The notes under the pieces are model-generated. The model ran no database searches, was not told where the DNA came from, and worked only from the letters and a program-made list of their open reading frames with translations. The position numbers and the translations under genes are program-made. From Chitinophagaceae bacterium (GTDB taxonomy: Bacteria; Bacteroidota; Bacteroidia; Chitinophagales; Chitinophagaceae), in contig JADJTY010000012.1 of NCBI GenBank assembly GCA_016710935.1, forward strand, positions 776,241 through 840,240: a DNA stretch of 64,000 nucleotides, in the 5' to 3' direction. This document shows, in pieces, positions 52,566-61,514 of this stretch. Position 1 is the stretch's first letter; each line of letters starts with the position of its first letter.

Positions 52566-52590
52566 AGCATTTTAAAATGCTGAGTTTTTT
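52566..52590 (+). terminator. Palindrome plus T-run, second terminator or operator
   Basis: AGCATTTTAAAATGCT is a perfect 16-bp palindrome (52566-52581) followed by GAGTTTTTTG. It lies just upstream of the next gene, so it could be a terminator or a protein-binding site. Confidence 0.4.
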
Positions 52591-52625
52591 GTTACGCTGC
52601 TAAAAATCATTTTCAATCAACCTAT

Positions 52626-54212
52626 ATGAGTAAAATATATATTTTGTTTTTGTTTTTGTTAACTGGCTTACACATGAATGCCCAGTTTAAAAAAATTGCT
52701 GAGGGGCCGGAATTTGAAGAACCTAAAAGCGGATACACGCAAATTATCCAAAAGAAAAACGGTGGCACATTTTTTTTCAGGGTTACGCTTAAAGAAGGAA
52801 TTGATATCCGCATTTACGATGCAGCCCATAAAGAAAAAGTTGCCAAAACTATAGAACCCGGGTATGAGAAATTACCACGGGGAGCCAGCATTATAAAAGC
52901 CTTTGAAATAAACAATGATATTGTTTTACTGATAAGCACGTATGATGATAAAACACCTGTTTTAAAACGCCTTGTAGTTGACGGCAATAATGGCCGTATA
53001 AAAAAGCAGGATAATGTACGTGAATTGATGAAAATGACAATGGGACAGGGCTACGCTATGATGTTTGGAAATATGAAGATGCCGGGTTTTTATGCCAACC
53101 ATAGCCCCTCACAAAATTGCTATGCAGTTACAGCCTTCAATACTTTTGAATCAGACAGGAACAAGCGTATTGAAATGATCGTTTTTGGCGCCGATCATAA
53201 AGAGATAAACAGAGCTTATTATGCTTCGCCGGAAGAAAAATACAAGTACCTGGATTACCTGGATATGGAAGTGCTGGACGATGAACGGGTAAGTTTACTG
53301 GTAAATGGATACAATACCCGTGCATCAGGGGGCAAGGCCAGCGAAATACTTTTGGGCGACCTGGAAAAAGGAGCCAAAACCATCAATTTTAATGAACTGG
53401 GTTTTAATAAAGACAGCATAGCCCATGTGGGTGTGGTAAAATATAATCCTGTTACAAAAAAAATGATTGTAGTGGCCAGCATTAAAGAAAAAGAAAAATC
53501 AAAGTATGTTTATAATTACGTTTCTATTGTAGACCCGGTTACACACAAATCAGAAAAAACTTTTCCAGACGACCTGTCGGATGAAGTGTATGGCAAATCC
53601 TACCAGATGTTTAAGAAAAAGGATGATTTTAGCGGCGTATTGCGTGAAGTATATATAAATGACGATGGAGGGTTTACAATTGCTTATGAAGAAGAAGCTA
53701 TTGTAACCACCACAAGCAGCTATGGCGGCTCTACCTATAATAACTCCCATCTTGAACTTAATAATATTGCGGTAAGTGTTCATAATAAAGATGGGGGTGT
53801 ACTGCAAAATTTTTTAATTCCCAAGAGTAACTGGATCGAGCAGGAAATGTACTATTCGGCTGATTATGGTTTTGGTAATCAATACAAAAGGTTTACCTAT
53901 ATCAATGGCGGCGGCAATAATTATTTAATGCTGAATGATACGGAACGCAACATTGACCGTATTTTAAAAGACAGAGAGCCCATTAAAACCGTTGGTATAA
54001 GCCAGTGCGATGCTTTTTATTTTCCTTTAAAAGGTAACGACCTTATTCCTTCCCGTTCATATCTTTTTGGCGCCCCAGAAAGCAATAAGGAACATAACCT
54101 TGCTGCTTTGGGTGTAGCGGCTTACGATAAAACGAATAATATATTTGTTACATTAAGGGCAATGCCTTCTGGCAGGGAAAAACTGGCGAAGATTGTTTGG
54201 TTTACTCCTTAA
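52626..54212 (+). CDS. Secreted repeat-type protein, likely beta-propeller
   Basis: 528 residues, signal peptide (IYILFLFLLTGLHMNAQ). No enzyme motif. The body is a series of strand-turn-strand units (VVASIKEKEKSKYVYNYVSIVDP, DGGFTIAYEEEAIVTTTSSYGG) suggestive of a propeller-like scaffold. It is a distant relative of the next gene, which has the same ...FIALEEYYVVATTTYDSRGG block. Likely periplasmic or cell-surface; role unknown. Confidence 0.65.
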   Translation: MSKIYILFLFLLTGLHMNAQFKKIAEGPEFEEPKSGYTQIIQKKNGGTFFFRVTLKEGIDIRIYDAAHKEKVAKTIEPGYEKLPRGASIIKAFEINNDIVLLISTYDDKTPVLKRLVVDGNNGRIKKQDNVRELMKMTMGQGYAMMFGNMKMPGFYANHSPSQNCYAVTAFNTFESDRNKRIEMIVFGADHKEINRAYYASPEEKYKYLDYLDMEVLDDERVSLLVNGYNTRASGGKASEILLGDLEKGAKTINFNELGFNKDSIAHVGVVKYNPVTKKMIVVASIKEKEKSKYVYNYVSIVDPVTHKSEKTFPDDLSDEVYGKSYQMFKKKDDFSGVLREVYINDDGGFTIAYEEEAIVTTTSSYGGSTYNNSHLELNNIAVSVHNKDGGVLQNFLIPKSNWIEQEMYYSADYGFGNQYKRFTYINGGGNNYLMLNDTERNIDRILKDREPIKTVGISQCDAFYFPLKGNDLIPSRSYLFGAPESNKEHNLAALGVAAYDKTNNIFVTLRAMPSGREKLAKIVWFTP

Positions 54213-54253
54213 TTACTGAACAACATATTTTATAAGGCTAAATCAGGATTAGC

Positions 54254-54261
54254 TATTTTTG
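54254..54261 (+). promoter_or_regulatory. -7 box for the second large secreted protein
   Basis: TATTTTTG matches TAnnTTTG, 30 bases before the ATG at 54291. A weak TTT lies at 54228-54230 instead of TTG. Confidence 0.45.
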
Positions 54262-54290
54262 CACCTTATTATTGCTTAAACAAACACCCG

Positions 54291-55892
54291 ATGAAACATT
54301 TAATTCTTGCTGTAGCAACCCTGCTTACCACAGCTGCTGTTGCGCAAAGCAAAAAATTTACTTTTAAACTGGGTACAGAATATGAGCTGCCCCGTAAAGC
54401 CGAAGACCTCTCATTTTTTGGAAACGACAAAGACGGTATCATAAACATGGGTTTGAAAAAAGAAGAACTCACCATATTAAGATTTGATCCAAAAACCCTG
54501 GCACAGTCTACAGAAAAGGTCATTGAACTGCCCGAAATGACAAAAAATTTCAACAGCGAAGGTGTTGTTGATTTTTACGGAAATTATTACTGGCTGCACA
54601 GTGATTGGGACAAGAAAGATGAAATAGAATATCTGTATTATGATAAAATTGATGTGGTTTCCGGAAAAATTACCGAATCAAATAAAAAATTATTTCAGGC
54701 CGAAAGAATTGCAGGCAGCAGTGCAGTAATGACAGGCTTTTACCGGTATAAAATGGGCGGTAAATACGATTTTAATTTTGATGCAGACCATACAAAACTG
54801 CTGGTAAGTTACCGGCTGGCACCTGAAGAAAAGAATGATAAAATCAGTTACGATAAAATCGGTTTCTATGTATATGATGAGAAGATGAATAAGCTGTGGA
54901 ACAATGAATTTACCATGCCTTATACAGAAGCCATCATGGATAATATTGATTTTTCGATTGATTCAAAAGGGAATGCCTATATGCTTGCCAAAGTGTACGA
55001 TTCGGAAAAAAGAAAAGAAGTGGATAAAGAAACCGGTGCGGCCGGTTATCATTACGAGGTTTTAAAATTTACAAAAGAGAGTAAAAAAATCATCCACACA
55101 ACTATTACTATTGGTGATTTTTTTATTAAAGCTGCATCGCTTATTGAGAATACAGAACACGATATGGTGATTGCCTGTACCTACAGCAAAAAAGCAAAAA
55201 GCAACGGAACAGATGGCGTATTCCTGGCCCTGATGGACCAGGCCGGCAAGATCAATAAATATAAGAACGGCTATTATGAATTCCCTTTGGCTGAACTTGA
55301 AAAATTTGAATCGGCCCGCAGTAAAAGAAAAATGGAGAGAAAGAATGATTATGAAGCACCCAATTTAAGTGTACGTAATGTTGTTGTAGAAGCCGATGGC
55401 AGTTTGTTTATTGCACTGGAAGAATACTATGTTGTTGCTACCACTACTTATGATTCCAGGGGAGGTTCCCGTACCACCTACACTTATTATTACGAAGATA
55501 TACTGGGAGCCAAAATAAGCAAGACCGGTAATTTTGACTGGCTAAGAAAAATACCAAAAAAACAAAGAGGCACCAATGGAAGAGGTACCATGAGTTATAA
55601 ACTCGTAAGTGATGCATCGGGATATTACTTCCTGTTTTTAGATAATAAAAAGAACCTGGAGCTTGCAGAAGATGAAGTACCAAAGTACCATCTGGATGGT
55701 TTTGGCGGACAGGTGGTTGTAGGTAAAATTGACAATGCAGGCAATATATCCCGAGAGATTGTTTTTGATACCAGGGAAGAAGAAGTGAAGCTTTATCCTG
55801 CTGAATTTAAAAGAATAAACGGCAACCAGTTTATTGGCAGGGCCAAGATGAAACGGGGAGATTTTCAGCCATTGCTGATTACATTGAATTAA
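54291..55892 (+). CDS. Secreted repeat-type protein, paralogue of the upstream gene
   Basis: 533 residues, signal peptide (MKHLILAVATLLTTAAVAQ). Charged, strand-rich repeats (ISYDKIGFYVYDEKMNKLWNNEFTMPY, DGSLFIALEEYYVVATTTYDSRGG, KISKTGNFDWLRKIPKKQRG). Similar length and internal pattern to the 528-residue gene, so probably an old tandem duplication. A terminator with an IS-end-like sequence follows at 55938. Confidence 0.65.
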   Translation: MKHLILAVATLLTTAAVAQSKKFTFKLGTEYELPRKAEDLSFFGNDKDGIINMGLKKEELTILRFDPKTLAQSTEKVIELPEMTKNFNSEGVVDFYGNYYWLHSDWDKKDEIEYLYYDKIDVVSGKITESNKKLFQAERIAGSSAVMTGFYRYKMGGKYDFNFDADHTKLLVSYRLAPEEKNDKISYDKIGFYVYDEKMNKLWNNEFTMPYTEAIMDNIDFSIDSKGNAYMLAKVYDSEKRKEVDKETGAAGYHYEVLKFTKESKKIIHTTITIGDFFIKAASLIENTEHDMVIACTYSKKAKSNGTDGVFLALMDQAGKINKYKNGYYEFPLAELEKFESARSKRKMERKNDYEAPNLSVRNVVVEADGSLFIALEEYYVVATTTYDSRGGSRTTYTYYYEDILGAKISKTGNFDWLRKIPKKQRGTNGRGTMSYKLVSDASGYYFLFLDNKKNLELAEDEVPKYHLDGFGGQVVVGKIDNAGNISREIVFDTREEEVKLYPAEFKRINGNQFIGRAKMKRGDFQPLLITLN

Positions 55893-55937
55893 TTTTTAAC
55901 TGCATAGTACATAAATAAAAAAGATTCTAAAATAGAT

Positions 55938-55976
55938 TGCCCCCAAAAAGTTAGACACTTAATGGGGGCATTTTTT
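55938..55976 (+). terminator. Hairpin terminator with an IS-end-like sequence
   Basis: TGCCCCC / GGGGGCA with a 19-base loop, then ATTTTTT. The left part TGCCCCCAAAAAGTTAGACA resembles the terminal inverted repeat of IS3-family elements (from memory, not searched), so it may be a solo IS end reused as a terminator. Confidence 0.6.
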
Positions 55977-55997
55977 ATTTATGTAGGTTTTTTATGA

Positions 55998-57707
55998 TCA
56001 GGCGGTCTCCATCACATTCACTTTTGGATAAAACCACATCACATCCACATCTTTGGATATCGCTTCACCGGGAGCAATGGCCAGGTCTGATTCTGTATCC
56101 AGCATTACTGCGCCTTCCTTTTTACCCAGGTTAATAGTGTAAGGATTTACTTTTATATCGGGCGATGTGCCATTCACTTGTGCACTCACCAGCCTGAAAA
56201 TGGCCACAGCCAGCTGTTCCAGCATGTTCATATTTTCTGCTATCTGCTCAATCAATGCAGCTGGCTCATGCTGCACTTCAATGTTTTCCTGAAATTTGTT
56301 TAAAACTTTCAAATCAAAAGGATCTATATACCGGTTCGAAAATGTTTTATTTTCATAAGGCAGCCATTCCAGGAACAGGTCCTGCATAATTTGATGCAAA
56401 TCGCCAAACTTCCGGCCTAAACCATTCTTGGCTGCAAACAGATCTCTTAACAACCGTATGTTGGTAAAAGCCTTATTGGCAAATAAATGCGATGGCACGG
56501 CCCAGTAAACGGCCCAGTCCCAGAATATCTTGATCACCATGATCTGGGTATTTCCCATCAGCAGGTATTTATTCTGATAAATAGGTATCCACGCATCAAC
56601 CAAAGCAAGGTGACATTGATCGTAAACACTTACACGGGTTTCAATATCCTCTCCGGCAAGGTCACGCAGTATTAGATCGCTTAACCAACCATTGTTCATG
56701 GCAATAAAATCGGTACCGGGCGAGTACAACGGATCTAAGAACGGGCCAGACTCACCAGTGGTTCCCCATCTGTCTGTTGAATAAATCTTTTGGGTATGAT
56801 GAGCATAATGTTTCAGTATTTTAAAATCGAGCAACCCATCACCCTCACCCAATGGCACCAGCATTTTATACGCCAGGGGTTCATTCACCCGCATCCACTC
56901 AACCGATTTTTCGTAGGTGTTGAATGTTTCAAAAGGATGTACAGCCGGATCGGCAACAATGCCAATGCTGGTATTTTTTGATCCCAGCGGAATTACCCAT
57001 AACCAGTAACCCTTGTCCATAAAATGCACCGTGCTTAAATAACGCAGGCCGGGTTCAAGAAATCCCTGCCATTCCTGATTATCCGTCCAGGTATCAATAT
57101 CAATTACACCTTTCAGTCTCCACCAAACTGCATTGGTATGATGCTCTATTGGTTTTTGCAACTGAAATTTGCGCTTTAAAATACTGGCCCTGCCTGAAGC
57201 ATCGGCAACCCAGCGGCATTTTACTTTAATTTCTTCTCCGCCTTTTATATAACTAACCTCGTGGCCATTTTCTGTTGAAATATCTACACCGGAAACCTTT
57301 GCACCAAGTTCCAGTTGGTTACCTTTCTCCCTGGTAAGCTTCATCAAATAATTTTCAAGTGTGCCCCTGTCAAGCTGATGGCTGGGTACGGGTAAACGCA
57401 GTCGTGGACCAAGTTCTACCCGGCTGGCAATATCTTCCTTGGTATCATTTTTAAAGAAAAAACGCAGGCCGTGTTTTGGAAGTTCATGTTCCTCCAGGTA
57501 CCCTTTCAGGTCTAATACTTCTCTTAAATAATGCGTGCCCAGTTCTACGGTAGATTCGCCCACTTTATGTGCAGCCGTAGATGCTTCTGTTTCTCTTCTC
57601 TCCAAAACCAGTATCGAAATATCGGGTTTTGCATTTTTAAGTTGTAAGGATAAAGTTAGTGCTGCAAGTCCTCCGCCAAGGACCACTACATCGTACTGAT
57701 CATTCAT
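55998..57707 (-). CDS. FAD-dependent oxidoreductase, tryptophan-halogenase-like
   Basis: 569 residues. FAD site VVLGGGLAALTLSLQL, KVGESTVELGTHYL, RFFFKND (Lys near the expected halogenase lysine) and GYWLWVIPLG (WxWxIP). This fits flavin-dependent halogenases and related epoxidases/hydroxylases. The longer C-terminal part (WAVYWAVPSH, IFWDW) resembles flexirubin-associated halogenase-like proteins. Together with the gene at 40954 there are two such flavoenzymes, which may act on different rings. Separated from the TAL gene by the four inserted plus-strand genes. Confidence 0.82.
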   Translation of the reverse strand: MNDQYDVVVLGGGLAALTLSLQLKNAKPDISILVLERRETEASTAAHKVGESTVELGTHYLREVLDLKGYLEEHELPKHGLRFFFKNDTKEDIASRVELGPRLRLPVPSHQLDRGTLENYLMKLTREKGNQLELGAKVSGVDISTENGHEVSYIKGGEEIKVKCRWVADASGRASILKRKFQLQKPIEHHTNAVWWRLKGVIDIDTWTDNQEWQGFLEPGLRYLSTVHFMDKGYWLWVIPLGSKNTSIGIVADPAVHPFETFNTYEKSVEWMRVNEPLAYKMLVPLGEGDGLLDFKILKHYAHHTQKIYSTDRWGTTGESGPFLDPLYSPGTDFIAMNNGWLSDLILRDLAGEDIETRVSVYDQCHLALVDAWIPIYQNKYLLMGNTQIMVIKIFWDWAVYWAVPSHLFANKAFTNIRLLRDLFAAKNGLGRKFGDLHQIMQDLFLEWLPYENKTFSNRYIDPFDLKVLNKFQENIEVQHEPAALIEQIAENMNMLEQLAVAIFRLVSAQVNGTSPDIKVNPYTINLGKKEGAVMLDTESDLAIAPGEAISKDVDVMWFYPKVNVMETA

Positions 57708-57739
57708 AAATTTTGTTTTAAGGAGTATAAATGTAAGGC

Positions 57740-57762
57740 AAAAAGGCTGTTTTTAAAAAGCC
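57740..57762 (-). terminator. Possible terminator after the PaaK-like gene
   Basis: On the minus strand GGCTTTTTAAAAACAGCC is followed by TTTTT. A short stem with a tight AT centre; weak but in the right place between the ligase stop and the halogenase-like start. Confidence 0.35.
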
Positions 57763-57910
57763 ATTTTAATTATAGGGTAAATGTTGAACTAATTTTTATA
57801 AAGTATGATATCTCTTTCAACAAATTCGAAGTGTTGCCAGCCATTACAAAAACGGCCGGCCTTAAAATGTTTTAAAAAGTTGGCAACTCTGTCAGCAATT
57901 CTTCTTCAGA

Positions 57911-59206
57911 TCAATTCCTCCTGTCAATAAACCGGATGATCTTTCTTCCGGCTTCGGGCATTTGTATCTTTTTTATTTCCTCTTCAGTAATGTATTTTAT
58001 GTGCGGACTAACCCTTAACCTTGCCTGCAGGTTTGCTCTTATTTTCCTGTTGGTTTCTTCATCATAATTATCCGGCACAATATAGATCAGCACTTCATCT
58101 GTTCCCATTTCGTTGGAAGATACTTCAGCTACATAATCAATTACATTTTCCATTTCGTGCAAAATATCAAACAATGCAGGCGGGTATAAAGTAGTGCCTT
58201 TGTATTTCAGCATTTGTTTTTTACGTCCCATTACCGGCGATAAACGTAAACTGTTGCGACCACATGCGCAGGGTGTATCATCATATTTACAGATATCACC
58301 TGTTTTGTAACGCAGCAGGGGCATACCTTCCACACCCAGGGTGGTAATGGTTACTTCACCCGGTTCACCTGGTGCTACTGCCTTATTCATTTCATCCAGC
58401 AATTCTACGATCAGCAGATCGGGCTGCAGGTGGCCGCCTTTACATTCGGTACATTCTGTAAATGCAGTCTGCATCTCGGTTGAGGCGTAGGTAGAGAATA
58501 ATTTGATATCCCATGCATCCGTAATTTTTTTACCCAGGGGGTTCAATGAAAAGTCTGCATTGCGGATATTCTCGCCAACACAAAGCGCTTTCTTTACGGT
58601 TGTGCTATTGATGTCAATCTGATGTTCCTGTGCGTAACTGATCAGTTTAACAATGAATGATGGAACCGCAATGATGGCCGTGGGGTTTAATCGTAGAATG
58701 GTTTCCCATTGCAGCGAAGGCACTCCCGGGCCCAGCCTCACGATGCCTGCACCTAATTTTTGTATGCCCGAATAATAAGCCATGCCTGCCATAAACTGGC
58801 GGTCGAGTGTAAGCATGATCTGGTAAATATCATTCACCGAGCTTTCGATACTTACCAATGAGGCATATTCATTACAGGCCAGCCGGGCGAGGTCATTTTC
58901 TGTAAGCATGATCGTAACGGGATTGCCCAAAGTGCCCGAAGTAGAACTGTATTCAATGATCTTATTGCGGGGTACGCATAAAAAATCATCATTGCGTTGC
59001 TGCAGGTCTTCCTTTATTGTTACCGGAATTACACTCAGGTCTTCCATGGTTTTGATACCGGAAGGATTGAACCTTGCCTTGGAAAAAAACTCTTTATAAA
59101 AAGGAGAATACGCATTGAGATAAGCGATGGTTTCCTGCAGTTTTTTTTCCTGCATGGTAACAATTTCTGCTGCGCTTAAAAAAGCGGCTTCGGGTGAATA
59201 GTTCAT
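57911..59206 (-). CDS. PaaK-like phenylacetate-CoA-ligase family enzyme
   Basis: 431 residues from ATG 59206 (MNYSPEAAFLSAAEIV); an ATG at 59215 is also possible. Adenylate-forming motifs: EYSSTSGTLGNPV (P-loop-like), FSTYASTEMQTAFTEC, LRYKTGDICKY (RYxTGD). C-terminal small domain ending AGRKIIRFIDRRN. Probably activates 4-coumarate (from TAL) or a related aryl acid for loading onto CoA or an ACP. Cysteines in the middle (CTECKGGH, CACGRN) suggest a zinc site, usual in this subfamily. Confidence 0.87.
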   Translation of the reverse strand: MNYSPEAAFLSAAEIVTMQEKKLQETIAYLNAYSPFYKEFFSKARFNPSGIKTMEDLSVIPVTIKEDLQQRNDDFLCVPRNKIIEYSSTSGTLGNPVTIMLTENDLARLACNEYASLVSIESSVNDIYQIMLTLDRQFMAGMAYYSGIQKLGAGIVRLGPGVPSLQWETILRLNPTAIIAVPSFIVKLISYAQEHQIDINSTTVKKALCVGENIRNADFSLNPLGKKITDAWDIKLFSTYASTEMQTAFTECTECKGGHLQPDLLIVELLDEMNKAVAPGEPGEVTITTLGVEGMPLLRYKTGDICKYDDTPCACGRNSLRLSPVMGRKKQMLKYKGTTLYPPALFDILHEMENVIDYVAEVSSNEMGTDEVLIYIVPDNYDEETNRKIRANLQARLRVSPHIKYITEEEIKKIQMPEAGRKIIRFIDRRN

Positions 59207-59215
59207 TGAAAACAT

Positions 59216-59451
59216 TTTTACAAAATTGAATTTAGCTACAAAGATTCACTAAGACAAAGTTTTTTTATTCCCTTCTCGCCTTCGCAAAGCTTCAGCGGAG
59301 CAAGGCGGGAATGTAAAGTTTGCCACTGATTACACAGATTTGCACGGATGAAATACAAATCGAGTTTCTGTGCTTCAGTGCTTCTGTGGCTAGTCTGATT
59401 TGCCGAAGGCAAAACCCATATATCTGGCTATCTTTTTGCGAAGCAAAAAAA
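59216..59451. other. Non-coding gap with dispersed repeat before the ligase
   Basis: Contains CACTGATTACACAGATTTGCA (59323-59343), whose core ACTGATTACACAGATT also occurs at 6627-6644. No gene seen. Confidence 0.4.
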
Positions 59452-59831
59452 CTATATTTCTTTTTCAATGATAACCATGGCACATGTCATGGTTTTAAGA
59501 TGAGAGAGAGACACAAAGATCTTTCCCAGCTTCAGGTCTGCAATGGTTTTTGCGGTGAGGCCATGAAAACGGATCTCGGGTTTTCCTTCTTCATCATTAT
59601 AAATCTCAATTTCATTGAATGCAGTGCCGTTTCGCCAACCGGTGCCAATGGCTTTTAAAAAGCCTCCTTGGCGGCAAAGCGGGCTGCATAATGTTCGTAT
59701 TTATAGGTTCTTGCTTCGCAATATATAATTTCACCTGCAGAAAAAACCAGTTCTTTAAATCCATGTTTCTTCTCCATCTTATCAGCAACCCGTTCAACTT
59801 CTATCAGATCTGTACCAATTCCAAATATCAT
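59452..59831 (-). CDS. acpS: Holo-ACP synthase (AcpS), frameshifted
   Basis: The ATG at 59831 overlaps the C45 stop (ATGA). MIFGIGTDLIEVERVADK and YKYEHYAARFAAKEAF are classic AcpS; the frame then hits TAA. Adding one base in the A5 run 59657-59661 restores LKAIGTGWRNGTAFNEIEI...GKIFVSLSHLKTMTCAMVIIEKE to a TAG at 59452. Corrected length ~126 residues, normal for AcpS. It would add 4'-phosphopantetheine to ACPs 1-3. Confidence 0.85.
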
Positions 59832-61514
59832 GGCGCAAGTTTTTTGTTGATCTTTTTTATCTGCTCTTTAATATGATCTTCTTCTTGTTTGGTAGCAACA
59901 ACTTTTGATAAAGCAAGATTATAATTCTGCAAAGCCGCCGCATACTCTTTTTGTTTGTAGAGATAATCACCTGCCAAAAGATACGCATTATAAAATTCAG
60001 GATTGCTGGCAACAAGATTAGCGGTGTTTACTGTTCCGCCATCCATTATCTGTTGTTTAATGTTTCGGAAAACTTCAAAGTTTTTATAGGCCGGTGTTAA
60101 TAAAAACGAATCGGCAGCGATGGTTAAACTGCTGTCGGCAATTTCTTTGTTTTCCTTCATCCCTTTTAAAGCAAATATCTTATTCAGATCGTACGCCATA
60201 TACTGGCCCAATTGCCACGGCGAGGTAGACACCCAAACAATGAGTTTCTTTGGTTCAAAAACAACGGAGTGATGTGCTATTAACTGGTTGATGGCTTTTT
60301 CATTGCCCATACCAATATTGGCGCCATTGATTCCTTTCTGGTCACGTAAAATATTAACTGTTTTTTGTACCGTGTTTTTCCTGCCCGTTCGGCAGGCGGG
60401 CGTTGGCATTCAACAACTCCATTAATCTTTTGTAACGATAAGATGATGCACTTTCATTCTCCTGTTCCAGATTCATTTTTGTGTTGCCCAAACCATTGCT
60501 TTGAAAATGATTGGTACAAACAATCAATTCTTTTTTTGGATCGTATACATCCAGGTCGTCGGGTGTTTTTTCAATGATCACCGCTTTATTATCTGCCGCC
60601 GATGCCACCAAAAAAGATTCAGACACAAACATCTTTCTTGATTTGGCAATAGCGATGGCTTCGGGTATATTTTTTGCGTACTGTAATATTTCCCTGGTTA
60701 CAATAGATACCGGTGTGGCCGAACCGGTTGGCAGATCTGACTTTGCTGCATTGATGGTTACGGAAACACCTGGTCGTTCATGCCACTTACCGCACCAACA
60801 AAGCCGCCCCCGGGTAACCGTCATAAACTTATAGCCCTTTGTAGGGTTGAAGAATGCAACGATCTTATCTTCTGCAAACTTATCGCCCACATAAAAATCA
60901 AAATTGCGGCCAATGATCATCGTGCTATCGGCACTCATACTGCCCCAGGTACCAAAAGAAGTGCAGCCAACCAGCGCCAGGTTTTGTACTGCATGGCCAC
61001 TATCATGGGCTGCATGGTAATTTAAAAGGCGCTGGTAATTGGTGCCCGGTACTGGTATTTGGGAGATGCAGATTCTGATATGCCGTAAATTTCTTCCTTG
61101 TATTCTTCTGTCAGATTTTTATCGAGGTTGCGGTTAAAAAATCCGATCAGGTATTTTAAAAATTCCTTTTAAATTTCGAAGGAACCATTTTCGTTATCTG
61201 CGCTGCAAAATGATCTTCCTGTCTTATCACCAGCTCTTCGGTAAGTTTGCCGTTGATAACACCACGCTCAAAAGGTTCGCCTTCTACATACAATTCGTAC
61301 AAACCGCTTTTGCTGTGCCTGAACCAGTTATTCTTTAAAGTATAAAACCCATCACCATGATCGGTACGCTGCCATTGCAGGCTGCTTATATCGGCCGGTT
61401 TGGGCGGGGTACTTTGGTAACCTGCACCAGGTAAATAGCGCCAATGAGCAGTAAAATAAAGATTACGCCCAATACCCTTAAAACCCGCCTTCCAATTTTT
61501 TTTCTGTTAAGCAT
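59828..61514 (-). CDS. C45-type acyltransferase/hydrolase with TPR tail, multiply frameshifted
   Basis: Reconstructed from fragments. ATG at 61514, an N-terminal membrane helix (VLGVIFILLLIGAIYLV), C45-type N-terminal region (YVEGEPFERGVINGKLTEELVIRQED), then the autoprocessing Cys in LVGCTSFGTWGSMSADSTMIIGRNFDF. The C-terminal half ends in a TPR-like repeat (AYLLAGDYLYKQKEYAAALQNYNLALSK). Frame is lost near 61406-61409, 61158-61162, 61045-61047 and 60375-60379, all single-base. C45 enzymes hydrolyse or transfer acyl groups from amides or esters. Overlaps the flavin gene by 8 bases. Confidence 0.75.
60380..60401. repeat. Palindromic unit in the C45 gene (relative at 10515-10536)
   Basis: CCTGCC-CGTTC-GGCAGG lies in the C45 coding region, and a similar unit (17 of 22 bases) occurs in the SnoaL-like gene at 10515-10536. 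Both encode short linkers after a structured segment. Confidence 0.5.
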
